From NCBI GenBank assembly GCA_037179515.1, contig JAXCGZ010017809.1:7501-17500 (forward strand): a stretch of 10,000 nucleotides of DNA. The letters are read 5' to 3'. Every line of letters starts with the position of its first letter. Positions within the stretch are counted from its first letter, which is position 1. The position numbers and the translations under genes were made by a program. The DNA comes from Halocaridina rubra. Its lineage: Eukaryota > Arthropoda > Malacostraca > Decapoda > Atyidae. Shown piece by piece: positions 1 to 9,052 of the stretch. The notes under the pieces are model-generated. The model saw only the letters and a list, made by a program, of their open reading frames with translations, was not told where the DNA came from and did no database searches.

Positions 1-2338
1 CATTTTCTGTCTCCTGAAGTTGTACTCCAGCCACCGAGTAGTCAAGCTTGGGCCTTCTTGCACTTGTACCCATTCTCATTACCTTACATTTTGAGGTATT
101 GAATTTCATTAGCCACTTTTCTGACCACTCATGCAGATTATTTAGATCCTCCTGAAGTTCTCTACCATTGTTCTCGTTTTTTACTTTCTTCACAATCTTT
201 GCATCATCTGCAAACATATTCATGAATGAATTTACACACTCTGGTAGGTCATTTACATATACAAGGAACAAAAGTGGCCCTAAAACTGAACCCTGTGGAA
301 CTCCACTACTAACTCTTCTCCATTCAGACACTGAGTGTCTTACTCTAACCCTCTGTTCCCTTCCTTCTAAGTAAGTTTTTATCCATTCCAAGACATTTCC
401 ACCTATTCTAGCCATTGATTGCAGCTTCCTAATAAGTCTCCCATGTGGAACAGTGTCAAACGCTTTCTGGAAGTCTAGGAATATGCAATCTGCCCAGCCC
501 TCTCTTTCCTGTAAGATTTGGCTTACCTCATCATAAAATTCTAATAAGTTTGTTACTGTTGATCTTCCTTCTCTGAAGCCATGTTGCCTCACTGACAAAA
601 AGTTGAAGGATTCCAAGTGAAGAGAGATATGTTTCCTTAGTAGTTTCTCCATAAGTTTGCAAACTATGCTGGTCAAGGAAACTGGTCTATAGTTCAGAGC
701 CGTATCCCTCCTTCCCTTTTTGAAGATAGGTATCACATTTGCTTGTTTCCAGCATCTTGGAATCTCCCCCGACTCCAATGACTCCTTAAATATGATACTT
801 AGTGCCACTGATATTGTGTTTGCGCATTTTTTAAGCACATGAGGGGATATGTCATCAGGACCTGTAGCTTTATGAACATCTAAATCCATCAGCGCTTTGC
901 ATACCTCTGTGGCTGTAAGGTTGATGTTCTCTAATACCGGCCCTTGAGCTTCTATCACTGCAATCTGAGGGGGTGGGGTATTTTCTACTGTAAATACTGA
1001 CTGAAACTCCTTGTTCAATTCTTTGCAGATCTCTTCGTCCGTCTCAGTGATGCTTCCATCCGCTCTCTTTAGCCTTAAAACCTGTTCTTTTACCTTCAGT
1101 TTTCCTCTGATAAAGCTGTGGAAAAGCTTGGGATTTTCTTTAGCCTTCCTGGTGATGTCCCTCTCATAATCTTTCTCTGCCTCTCTCCTTTTACTTAGGT
1201 AGTCGTTTCTTGCTCTTTTGTAGGTTTGCCAGGCATTTATGTTTTTTCTCCTCCTATTCCTTTTCCAGCATTTGTCTCTCCACTCCTTAGCTCTTTTACA
1301 CCCATTATCGAACCATTTCTCTCTGGCATGAATTACACCTACTTTGGTGACAGGTATGCAGCAATCTACTATCTTCCCATATTTCTCACAAAAGATGTCA
1401 TACATTTCTTGTACGGATTTGTTGTAAAATAAGGTTCTCCAGTCAATAACTGCAAAAAGCTCATTCATTTTGATGTAATCTCCTTTCTGATAGTTCCTCC
1501 TCATGTCCTCAGTGCCTCTACTCTCAGGAAGAATGTCTTCAATGATATACTCCATCAACAACACACAGTGGTCACTCTTTCCAATTGGTGGTTCATACTC
1601 AATATTTTCAATATCCAACACATTATCTGTGAACACCAGATCAAGTAGTGATGGCTCATCCCCACCCCTGGCTCTTGTTGGTTCCATTACATGTTGGTGT
1701 AGGAAATTCCCTTGTACGCAATCTAGGAATCTTGCCCCAAAGGAGTCCTCACCACTGTGTGGGTCAAGATTTATCCAATCTATCTCTTTATGATTAAAGT
1801 CTCCCATAATCAAAATCCTACATTTTTTCTCCCGCGCCATGTTAACAACTGAGTTTATGACTTCAATCGTACCTATATGACTTTCCTCATAAATTTCAAG
1901 CCTATTTTGGTTCCTTGGTGGGTTGTATACAACAGTTATTATAATGCTCTCTGACCCAGTATTTATGCGAGCAACAAGAAATTCCCTGAACTCACTTTCT
2001 ATAGCCAAGTTTATCTCTTCAACTTGAATCCTCTCACTTATGAGCAGTGCTATCCCTCCACCAGTCCTCTCAGATCTTTCGACCCTTAGTATTCTGAAGC
2101 CCTTAGGAAAAACTGTGACACTGTTTATGTCCTCACTCAACTTAGTCTCTGTAATTGCTACTATATCTGCCTTACTGTTGTGAATCCTATCTTTTAATTC
2201 TACTGCCTTACCAGCTAATCCATCAGCATTTGTGTATAACAATCTTAATGAGGCCCCATCCCCTGATCTTCTGTCATTATCTTCTTTATCTCCCCTTTGT
2301 CTGGAAGTATTCCGTAACGAAAATTTTTCTTCTCTTCT
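1..2338 (-). CDS. LINE ORF2: endonuclease-reverse transcriptase (3' end off window)
   Basis: This frame is open from just after a TGA at 2341-2339 to the left window edge, about 779 codons without a stop. Numbered from the first open codon, it starts with an AP-type endonuclease of the exonuclease-endonuclease-phosphatase fold: YTNADG (N37), ITETK (E64), VVYNPP, MGDFNH (D180, N182) and SDH (D256, H257). A basic linker follows, then a reverse transcriptase with GPDD near 495, NYRPVSL, FLDFQKAFD (D622, D628), GVPQGSVLGP near 679-688 and FADD (D714, D715). The family nicks genomic DNA and primes reverse transcription of its own RNA at the nick. The thumb and any C-terminal region lie outside the window. 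The motif order and residues fit the CR1/Jockey group, though clade needs a phylogeny. No in-frame ATG occurs before 1840, inside the endonuclease, so initiation is unusual. The intact frame suggests a young copy. Confidence 0.93.
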
Positions 2339-3325
2339 TCATTTCTTTCATCATTTAACCTTCTTGCCTCTTGCAACAAGTTTTTGATCTTTCCCATCTC
2401 TTCCTGTGTTCTGTATCGTCTAATGAACACTTCTTTGCATTCTTGAAGGTCTTTTAGACTTTTTTTTTCTCAACAATATTTCCCTACATGTCTCCCCTCT
2501 CTCAAAGGTTACTTTTGTTGGTCTCGGCTTTCCTTCCCTCGAATATTTACCTAGTTGGTGTATGTTTACAATATCCTCAGGACCACATACTACTCCAAGC
2601 TTTCTTATCAGGTCTACAACGTTAGCTTTATTTTCTTCAAGTCTCCCCTGCCATGTTGGCTCCTGGGATTCACTTATGCCTGAGATTACCACTGTCTTCT
2701 CCTTATCAAGTGCCTGTCTGATGAGTGGGTTTGCCCTTTCCATCACAACGTCTTTCATTTTTTCGATTACTGTCTCTTTATAGTCAACTGTTTGTATGTT
2801 TTCCAGTGCCACCACCTTTACAGCCTCTTTTACTGCCACATTCCCCTTTAGTGCATCAGCAAAGGACGTTTTCATGGCATCATTTTCCATATTCAGCTCC
2901 TGAAACTCTTTTCTGAACTGTTCAATGTTTTCCTTAATCTGAACATTCCAAGCAGCAATCTCGTCTCTCTCAGAAGATAGCAGTGAACTAACATCTAATT
3001 CCTTTAGGTTGTCATTTAGCTGTTTGTTTTTATCTTCTTGATTAGAAATTCTAGATTCTAGTTGACTCTTTTCCCCTTCCAGCTTCTTTATTCTTTTTTC
3101 TAGTTCCTTTCTCTCCTGCCCTTGTGCTTTATTTGCTTCCTCCAAAGATCTTATTTGTTCTCTGAGTGTTTCATTCTCTTTCATTTCTCCATCCATATTC
3201 CGAATTTTATCATCAAGGCTTGTAACCATTTCCTCTAACTTCTTGATTCTCTGTTTAAGTCCTCTGATGACTACCCCTTCTCCCGACCCATGGGTGGGAG
3301 AGGTTTGGGACAGAGATGGCTTCAT
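2245..3325 (-). pseudogene. LINE ORF1: coiled-coil RNA-binding-type protein, broken by a 1-base frameshift
   Basis: The ATG at 3325-3323 opens a 301-codon frame ending at a stop at 2420. Residues about 22-150 are a charged, heptad-like coiled coil rich in Glu, Lys, Leu and Arg. Residues about 208-285 begin TVVISGISE and end RPTKVTF, resembling the RRM-like domain of LINE ORF1 proteins, which bind element RNA and trimerise. Inside an A9 run (2468-2460 on the minus strand) the frame changes. Dropping one A would continue through a charged segment containing VFIRRYRTQEEMGKIKN to a TAA at 2247-2245, giving about 359 residues. The last twelve residues of the 301-codon version look like out-of-frame noise. 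I infer a one-base insertion in this copy, a sequencing slip, or less likely programmed shifting. It lies directly upstream of ORF2 and its restored frame overlaps ORF2 by about 90 bases. Confidence 0.8.
2320..2326 (-). promoter_or_regulatory. Candidate -1 frameshift heptamer AAATTTT in the ORF1/ORF2 overlap
   Basis: In the ORF1 frame downstream of the A9 lesion, the codons here read AAA AAT TTT CGT. The heptamer A AAT TTT fits the X XXY YYZ slippery pattern. A one-base backward shift gives AAA TTT TCG, which is exactly the ORF2 frame. It lies within the 91-base overlap of the two open frames, about 75 bases before the ORF1 stop. Only a weak possible stem (GGAA-TAC-TTCC) is visible just downstream, so the role is speculative. 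Termination-reinitiation at the ORF1 stop is an alternative. Confidence 0.3.
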
Positions 3326-3918
3326 TTTTATGTTCTCCCTCTCACAGAATATAGAAAGAAGACGAGAAAGAGGAAAAAAAAAAAAAAAGAAAAGAGAAAA
3401 ACTTCTAATTTACCTTCACACAGAATTTTTATATCTCCATATAAGTGCTATTTAGTGACTCAGTTTGTCTCCCTTCTGGTAACACACATCTTAACTTAAA
3501 AACTTGACCATGGTAATTTAAGTATAAAAAGAAAAAGAAAAACAAAAGTCAAACCCGAAGGAAAATTCGAAATTGTGTTCGAGGTGGCACCCACCTGTTT
3601 CTGTTATATATTCTTCCTAACTGATAAACTGACTTGCTAACCAAGATATGTTATCACGGGATTTAGACTTTACATTTAACTCAATATATATACAAAATAA
3701 CAAAATAGCAAACGAGAAAGCTAAAAGAAAAGCAAAAAAAATGAAGAAAATAGGACTGCTGTACTACTTGGCAACTTAACTCAGTACTGTTGACAGGTGG
3801 GTATTTGGTAATTTTTTTTTCTTTTATTATTCAATTTTTTCGTGTATCAAACTAACTAACTAGTTAATATAAATGGGAAGGATACTGTTTTTAACAATAT
3901 ATAGAACCACAGGATCAG
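3326..3918. other. AT-rich non-coding stretch, LINE 5' flank
   Basis: I see no gene here. The left end may include LINE 5' UTR. It contains an A15 run at 3374-3388, scattered A-rich strings near 3525-3545 and 3720-3750, and no long open frame independent of the LINE. Confidence 0.6.
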
Positions 3919-4133
<215 letters not shown>

Positions 4134-4398
4134 TATTGGTAATAGACTTCGTAGATATAAGGCAACTTCAACATCACATAAAATGCGTAGTAGCTGATGC
4201 AGCTAAATTTGTGTCATGCTCTTATTTTGATGTCATATTTTCTCAATTTATTTTAAATTCTTTAACTCGGGTATATTATTTCTTCTTTTTAAGTAAATAA
4301 TATTTCACCTGTGGGTGTTGGGGGAGAATAAACATCGCTTTCGTAATCCTGGCTGTCATAATTTTCTTTTTAATGATAGTGACACCAGGACGGGCCCT

Positions 4399-4403
<5 letters not shown>
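4134..4403. other. Non-coding spacer
   Basis: AT-rich unique-looking sequence between two simple repeats. I see no supported gene, RNA or regulatory signal. Confidence 0.6.

Positions 4404-4436
<33 letters not shown>
4404..4436. repeat. Poly(A) tract, A33
   Basis: An uninterrupted run of 33 A, flanked by GC-rich bases (CGGGCCCTCCCTC before, CCTCGTCGGGCCTGGG after). It could be the tail of an old retroposed insert, but no recognisable insert body or target-site duplication is visible next to it. Confidence 0.95.
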
Positions 4437-4439
<3 letters not shown>

Positions 4440-4579
4440 CGTCGGGCCTGGGCACGAAGAAAGCATAGAGAGAAACAGAGATGGGGAGTATTGTGACTTA
4501 TCAGATGTGAAGGCATAATAAGACATGTGTAACGCATATCCTAGAATAGTCGGTGCCAACTAACATGGATATTTCTAGC

Positions 4580-4690
4580 TGTGGGGGAGAAAGTATTCCA
4601 CCTCCGTATTCCCTGCGTGTCGTAAGATAATTATCCATATGCTTGGGAAGTAAGAATTCCACCTCCGCATTCACCACATGTCGTATGAGG
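4580..4690. repeat. Diverged direct repeat, two copies 61 bases apart
   Basis: The segment starting ATTCCACCTCCGTATTC at 4595 recurs as ATTCCACCTCCGCATTC at 4656. Similarity continues through TGTCGTA in both copies (4618 and 4679) and includes GGGGAGAAAGT / GGGAAGTAAGA just upstream. About 35-40 bases per copy align, with several substitutions. It may be a fragment of a dispersed element duplicated locally. I do not recognise a gene in it. Confidence 0.75.
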
Positions 4691-4880
4691 AGGAAGAAGG
4701 GATAAGTGAGTGAAGGGCTGGCAATACCTCCAGTACTCATTATAGTTTGACACTGAAAAACTGATAGAATGATAATGGATAGATGGGATAACATGAAACC
4801 TTGCCACCTCCCTTTTTTTTTTCACTTATGACAATTCTGTTGATAGGTCGAGTATGGTGGTATGCTGAAAAAAAGAGATG

Positions 4881-4930
4881 CTTGAAAAAGGAGAAGAAAA
4901 AGTTACTTGAAAAAGGAGAGAAAAAACTAT
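4881..4930. repeat. 25-base tandem duplication
   Basis: CTTGAAAAAGGAGA begins both units (4881 and 4906). Each continues with an A-rich string and differs by a one-base offset and a few end changes. It is a small local duplication in A/G-rich DNA with no apparent function. Confidence 0.7.
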
Positions 4931-5318
4931 ACAGTTCATTATATATTGAAAGAATTCTCATATTTCGATTAGCTTATGGATGGAATCATAAAAAGATAAT
5001 TTCCATGAGTTACCTTTTCGCTAAACTTTAATTCCAAGGAGATCTTATGGAATCATAAATTTAGAGAAGAAACAGAAAGAATAATGATAAAAATTACTAT
5101 AGTAATGGCAATATTGCATGAAATATGTAAGTTCTCCATATCTCTGGGTCCTCTGTACTTTGACTATTTTTTTTTTCTGTCTGTCGTTTTCCTTTGTGTG
5201 ACATTACCTCATCTTTGCCTTGCCCTTAACCTTTTTCTTTTCCTTCGTCTTGGTATTTTCTCGTGCTCGGGCCTTTATTGATGAGGGCAGTATCTGCCTC
5301 TCCCGGTATCACACCCTT

Positions 5319-5339
5319 AAAAAAAAAAACTTTTTTTTT
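5319..5339. repeat. A11-C-T9 inverted mononucleotide runs
   Basis: Adjacent A and T runs separated by one C could form a tight hairpin in single strands. This is probably slippage-derived. There is no coding or promoter context to make it a terminator. Confidence 0.7.
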
Positions 5340-5534
5340 AGCATTTTGAAAGCCATCGTCTGTATGTAACATTTAGATATCCAGTGGAAGTTTATAGCTA
5401 CTCTTTAATTCCCAAGCCACCTCAGGGCATTATAAGAAGTAACGGAGATCTAATGACAAAGCTTAAAAACGACAAAGGTTCGAAATATCTAATTCAAGAT
5501 TTCTGTTTACTTTTTCTATGTATAGGGAGGCTAT

Positions 5535-6188
<654 letters not shown>

Positions 6189-6265
<77 letters not shown>
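6189..6265. repeat. (TA)n microsatellite
   Basis: An uninterrupted TA tract abuts the first unit of the ~275-bp tandem array, on the side that would be the 3' tail of its minus-strand tRNA-like element. A second TA tract at 6948-6966 bounds the array on the other side. Confidence 0.96.
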
Positions 6266-6268
<3 letters not shown>

Positions 6269-6542
6269 GAATCATATATATCCCTGACCGGGGCTCGAAC
6301 CTAAGGCACATAATTATTGTGCTAAGGAGCTATCAACCACACCACTGAAGATCTTAAGGAGAAGCAAATTTTATAGCTTAACTGCTATGCTAGGAATGAA
6401 CACATTCCATCTGAATGCCATTGTTGTTCATATTACACCTTCTCCTAAACTCACTCGTGGCTTCATTATTCGCATTTAATTTCAAATCCCAGCTATATAG
6501 GCCTTAATAATAGTAAAATAAATACATGAACATATGTGAAAA
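6266..6542 (-). repeat. ~275-bp tandem unit 1, with tRNA-like segment
   Basis: The unit starts CATGAATCATAT and returns at 6543, a period of 277. Its minus strand carries a tRNA-like segment (about 6281-6353): an A-box-like TGGTTGATAGC, a 5-bp stem GCACA/TGTGC around a 7-base loop ATAATTA, and a perfect B-box GGTTCGAGCCC (reverse complement near 6290-6300). The rest is AT-rich and contains AGGAATGAACACATTC and CACTCGTGGCTT, both shared with unit 2. I infer a SINE-related repeat amplified in tandem. The acceptor stem is not convincing, so this is not a working tRNA. Confidence 0.85.
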
Positions 6543-6816
6543 CATGAATCATATTTTACCCCTGACAGGGACTCGAACCTAAGACACATAATTACTGTGC
6601 CAAGGTACTATCAATTACACCACTTAAGGTCTATATGAGAGGCAAACCTTAGAGTTAAGCTGCTATACTAGGAATGAACGCATTCTATATGAATGCCCTT
6701 TTGTTCATATTACAGCTTCTACTAACCTCACTCGTGGCTTAATTTTTTGCATTTTATTCAAATCTCAGCTATATAGGCATTAATGATACACAAATAAACA
6801 CTAACATATGTGAAAA
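6543..6816 (-). repeat. ~275-bp tandem unit 2, with tRNA-like segment
   Basis: It aligns with unit 1 over its whole length: CATGAATCATATTTTACCCC at the start, the tRNA-like segment at about 6558-6630, AGGAATGAACGCATTC in the middle and CAGCTATATAGGC towards the end. Scattered substitutions and small indels separate the copies. On the minus strand the anticodon-stem equivalent is GCACA/TGTGT around GTAATTA, and the B-box is GGTTCGAGTCC. The divergence indicates that the duplication is not very recent. Confidence 0.85.
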
Positions 6817-6870
6817 CATGAATCATATTTTACCCCTGACCGGGACTCGAACTTAAGACACATAATTACT
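6817..6870 (-). repeat. Truncated third tandem unit
   Basis: A third copy begins CATGAATCATATTTTACCCC 274 bases after unit 2 and follows it through the B-box and ACACATAATTACTGTG. There it breaks and switches into the inverted copy. The break falls inside the tRNA-like segment. Confidence 0.8.
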
Positions 6871-6947
6871 GTGTAGTTGATAGCGGATCGGCACAGCACT
6901 TATGTGTCTTTGGTTCGAGCCCCGGTCAGGGGTAAAATATGATTCAT
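6818..6947. repeat. Inverted repeat, 47-bp arms, 36-base loop
   Basis: The left arm 6818-6864 and right arm 6901-6947 are reverse complements, with 44 of 47 positions matching by my reading. The mismatches fall at one base beside the B-box and two just after it. Both arms are the B-box half of the tRNA-like repeat. The loop contains CTGTG and CACAG, which could extend the pairing. Confidence 0.88.
6871..6947 (+). repeat. Inverted copy of the tRNA-like segment
   Basis: On the plus strand it reads GTGTAGTTGATAGCGGATC, then GGCACAG, TATGTGTCTT and the perfect B-box GGTTCGAGCCC, then GTAAAATATGATTCAT. This matches the minus strand of units 1 and 2 through the whole tRNA-like part and its 3' extension. 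It ends in a TA tract, so it looks like a second element in the opposite orientation joined head to head with unit 3. Confidence 0.82.
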
Positions 6948-6966
6948 ATATATATATATATATATA
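6948..6966. repeat. Short (TA)n tract at the array's right end
   Basis: TA repeats follow GATTCA directly, in the tail position of the plus-strand tRNA-like copy. They mirror the larger TA tract at 6189-6265. Confidence 0.9.
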
Positions 6967-7220
6967 CCCTGCTCGTTTTTCGGTAATCCTTAAAACCATC
7001 TTCAGAATTCAAAGTAAATAAATAAAATAAATATCTATCTGCTTCAAGCTTATTAAGAATGTATGTCTAAGCATTTGCTATATTTCAAAAAGCCTTTGTT
7101 ATATATTGTAAGATTCATTACGAGAATAATTATATTGTATATGCTGTATATATTAATATATTCTAAAATAGGTAAAAGAAACTTGTTGGTGAAGGTGATA
7201 TGCCGTAATTTTTGTTGCCT
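6967..7220. other. AT-rich non-coding spacer
   Basis: Nothing recognisable. Short ATATA strings and no open frame of interest. Confidence 0.6.
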
Positions 7221-7238
7221 CTAAGACATGGCACAACT
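7221..7238. repeat. Target-site duplication of SINE copy 1, left
   Basis: It matches 7439-7456 at 16 of 18 positions and immediately precedes the SINE body. Confidence 0.82.
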
Positions 7239-7438
7239 GTTCACGTAGTCACCGTGGCTCAAACGGTAGCGTCCTCGACTTTGAGGCGTCAGGTCGAGGT
7301 TCGTGCCCCGTCACGGTCTGATGTTAGCAAGGGCATGCACTCAGGGTAACGATTACATCTGCCAAAACAAGTCCTTCGCAAGAAGGCAACCGTCCTAGCC
7401 CTTGGTAGAAAAGGGAGTCCGTGACGAAAAACTGGGCT
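7239..7438 (+). mobile_element. tRNA-derived SINE, copy 1
   Basis: The 5' part is tRNA-like, with A-box TGGCTCAAACGG (7255-7266) and B-box-like GGTTCGTGCCC (7298-7308), the internal RNA polymerase III promoter layout of SINEs. A tRNA-unrelated body of about 120 bases follows, including ATCTGCCAAAACAAGTCCTT, AGAAGGCAACCGT and TAGCCCTTGGTAGAAAA. It ends CCGTGACGAAAAACTGGGCT with no poly(A) tail. It is flanked by CTAAGACATGGCACAACT (7221-7238) and CTAAAACATGTCACAACT (7439-7456), an 18-base target-site duplication with two mismatches. A second full copy lies inverted at 9053-9261. The antisense open frame over it (7324-7542) is not a gene. Confidence 0.9.
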
Positions 7439-7456
7439 CTAAAACATGTCACAACT
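7439..7456. repeat. Target-site duplication of SINE copy 1, right
   Basis: The second copy of the 18-base duplication. Its two differences from the left copy suggest an insertion of moderate age. Confidence 0.82.
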
Positions 7457-7556
7457 ATCACATAATAATTCAGTTGCGTCACATGTAGGGTTGACGCGTC
7501 CTTAGCATACTCAGCATGACTTTGTTTTCTGATGAACCACAAATTGTTTTCATTAT

Positions 7557-7737
7557 CCGCGGTAGCTCCGTGGTATTGCGCGCGAGTAAGGATGTTTCAA
7601 GCCAGGCTAATGTGGGTTTGAATTCGAGGGAGGAGCATTAGGAAATGCATCCAACCTTCATCCCCCAGCTCCAGCTTGTCTGCATCCAATCCCTCTAGAA
7701 TTGTGACTAACTGTGACAAAAGGGTTAATTTTTTTTA
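7557..7737 (+). mobile_element. Probable decayed tRNA-derived SINE, different family
   Basis: An A-box-like TAGCTCCGTGG (7563-7573) and a B-box-like GGTTTGAATTC (7615-7625, two changes from GGTTCGAATCC) are spaced as in a tRNA. The body that follows (AGGAGCATTAGGAAATGCATCC onward) does not resemble the other SINEs here. A run of T near 7729-7736 may mark the 3' end or a polymerase III stop. No target-site duplication was found, so the boundaries are approximate and the call is an inference. Confidence 0.5.
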
Positions 7738-7919
7738 AGTACCCTTTTTTGCTTAGTGTTGAAAGCCCTTTAAGGCAAACCCTGAAGCCAGCTGAAAATT
7801 AACAGAATTGTAAAATATTCTTGAGTGCAAAAACAGCTTTTCTCTCCTCATTTCAAGAGTCATTAATGATAAGATTATCGATAATTCACAGTGATTTCAG
7901 GGTCTGAAACCATCATCAT

Positions 7920-7924
<5 letters not shown>
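7738..7924. other. Non-coding spacer
   Basis: I see nothing assignable in this stretch. Confidence 0.5.

Positions 7925-7980
<56 letters not shown>
7925..7980. repeat. (GA)28 microsatellite
   Basis: An uninterrupted GA tract, pure purine on the plus strand and reverse-complementary in composition to the TC tracts at 5537 and 9478. Confidence 0.97.
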
Positions 7981-7981
<1 letters not shown>

Positions 7982-8443
7982 GAAATCCATCATGAATTTT
8001 CTTTTTAAGTAGAGAAAATTGGACCCAAAATGGAGTGTGAAAACCCTAGCGAATATTCTTGCATGACAAATGGCTGATTAACCCAAGGTGCTGCTGATCA
8101 CAAACAGAATAATTATCCATGGATTTAAAAACAATGAAAATTTAAAAAAAACATTGTTCATTGTGTTTTGTAACTTTATTAAAATAGAATCCGGGTTTCT
8201 GAAATATGAAACCATGATGTGTATGCAATTTAAGCCCATGTTTTCTGCTTAATTTTAGCACGTATTTAAAAAAAAAAAAAATTCTCAATCAGCTTTCGAA
8301 CGTTATGGAAACTAGAGACGGGTATCAAAATAAGACACCATATGACCTCTATGGAAAAAGGTCTATCTATACACTCTCTTCATCGGAGATTTTGAGGCTC
8401 TGTGTTTAGAGACGTGTAAGTTAAGCAGTCCTCTCTGATGCTA
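7981..8443. other. AT-rich non-coding spacer
   Basis: No gene is supported. An A13 run lies at 8269-8281. The remainder is unique-looking sequence with frequent stops in every frame. Confidence 0.6.
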
Positions 8444-8680
<237 letters not shown>

Positions 8681-8799
8681 TTCTTCTTCTTCTTCTTCTT
8701 CTTCTTCTTCTTCTTCTTCTTCTTCTTCTTCTTCTTCTTCTTCTTCTTCTCTTCTTCTTCTTCTTCTTCTTCTTCTTCTTCTTCTTCTTCTTCTTCTTC
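8681..8799. repeat. (TTC)n microsatellite, about 119 bases
   Basis: TTC repeats with one lost T at 8750/8751 that shifts the register. They form a GAA/TTC tract of roughly 40 units, pure pyrimidine on the plus strand. Open frames here encode Leu, Phe, Glu, Lys or Arg homopolymers and are artefacts of the repeat. Confidence 0.97.
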
Positions 8800-9037
8800 G
8801 CTGTTTATTCTTCTCATCCTCTGCTCTTCTACCTTTTTTCTTATTAAAGACAACACAAATCAAGAGACATATTCTATGTAGTAAAAACAAACACGCGAAT
8901 GCTCAAGTATACAGGATTTTCTTGGCTACGATTTTATTACAGGTCGATACACAGGCTACACCCTGATAAGAATTACTCACTATTCTTTTATTTACTCTTA
9001 TTTATTCCTAATTAAGATAGATAAATTTCCCCCCCCC
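8800..9037. other. Non-coding spacer ending in C9
   Basis: AT-rich sequence with no gene. A run of nine C at 9029-9037 lies directly before the SINE target-site duplication. Confidence 0.6.
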
Positions 9038-9052
9038 AAAAGAGATAAAAAT
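9038..9052. repeat. Target-site duplication of SINE copy 2, left
   Basis: AAAAGAGATAAAAAT is identical to 9262-9276 and abuts the SINE 3' end. Confidence 0.9.

Larger units (their letters stand above)
1..3400 (-). mobile_element. Non-LTR retrotransposon (LINE), CR1/Jockey-like, 3' end off window
   Basis: ORF1 and ORF2 together make a two-ORF non-LTR retrotransposon read on the minus strand. The 5' boundary is not resolved. It lies upstream of the ORF1 ATG at 3325, and coding-like character ends there. A purine-rich stretch with A15 at 3374-3388 follows within 65 bases and may be 5' UTR or flank. The 3' UTR, tail and target-site duplication are beyond position 1, so insertion age and full length cannot be judged. 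The presence of ORF1 shows the copy is not severely 5'-truncated, unlike most genomic LINE copies. The right limit given is approximate. Confidence 0.88.

Noticed and set aside
168..1793. Plus-strand open frames of 68-96 codons at 168-374, 1226-1432 and 1503-1793
   Set aside because: They are antisense shadows of the LINE ORF2 frame, with no recognisable domain of their own.
2155..3499. Plus-strand open frames at 2155-2358, 2562-2783, 2725-2916, 3243-3455 and 3290-3499
   Set aside because: They lie antisense to LINE ORF1/ORF2 or run into the A15 stretch. Their composition follows from the opposite strand.
4381..4460. Retroposed gene copy next to the A33 run
   Set aside because: No open frame, recognisable exon sequence or target-site duplication could be found on either side.
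5319..5339. Transcription terminator hairpin
   Set aside because: There is no gene upstream, and the structure is only adjoining A and T runs in a slippage-rich region.
6266..6870. CRISPR-like or regulatory repeat array
   Set aside because: The repeats are contiguous ~275-bp units with no spacers, contain tRNA-like promoter boxes and lie in an animal-type genome.
7250..7318. Functional tRNA gene
   Set aside because: The A- and B-boxes are good, but the B-box has a change, the acceptor and T stems do not pair properly, and the sequence continues into a SINE body with flanking duplications.
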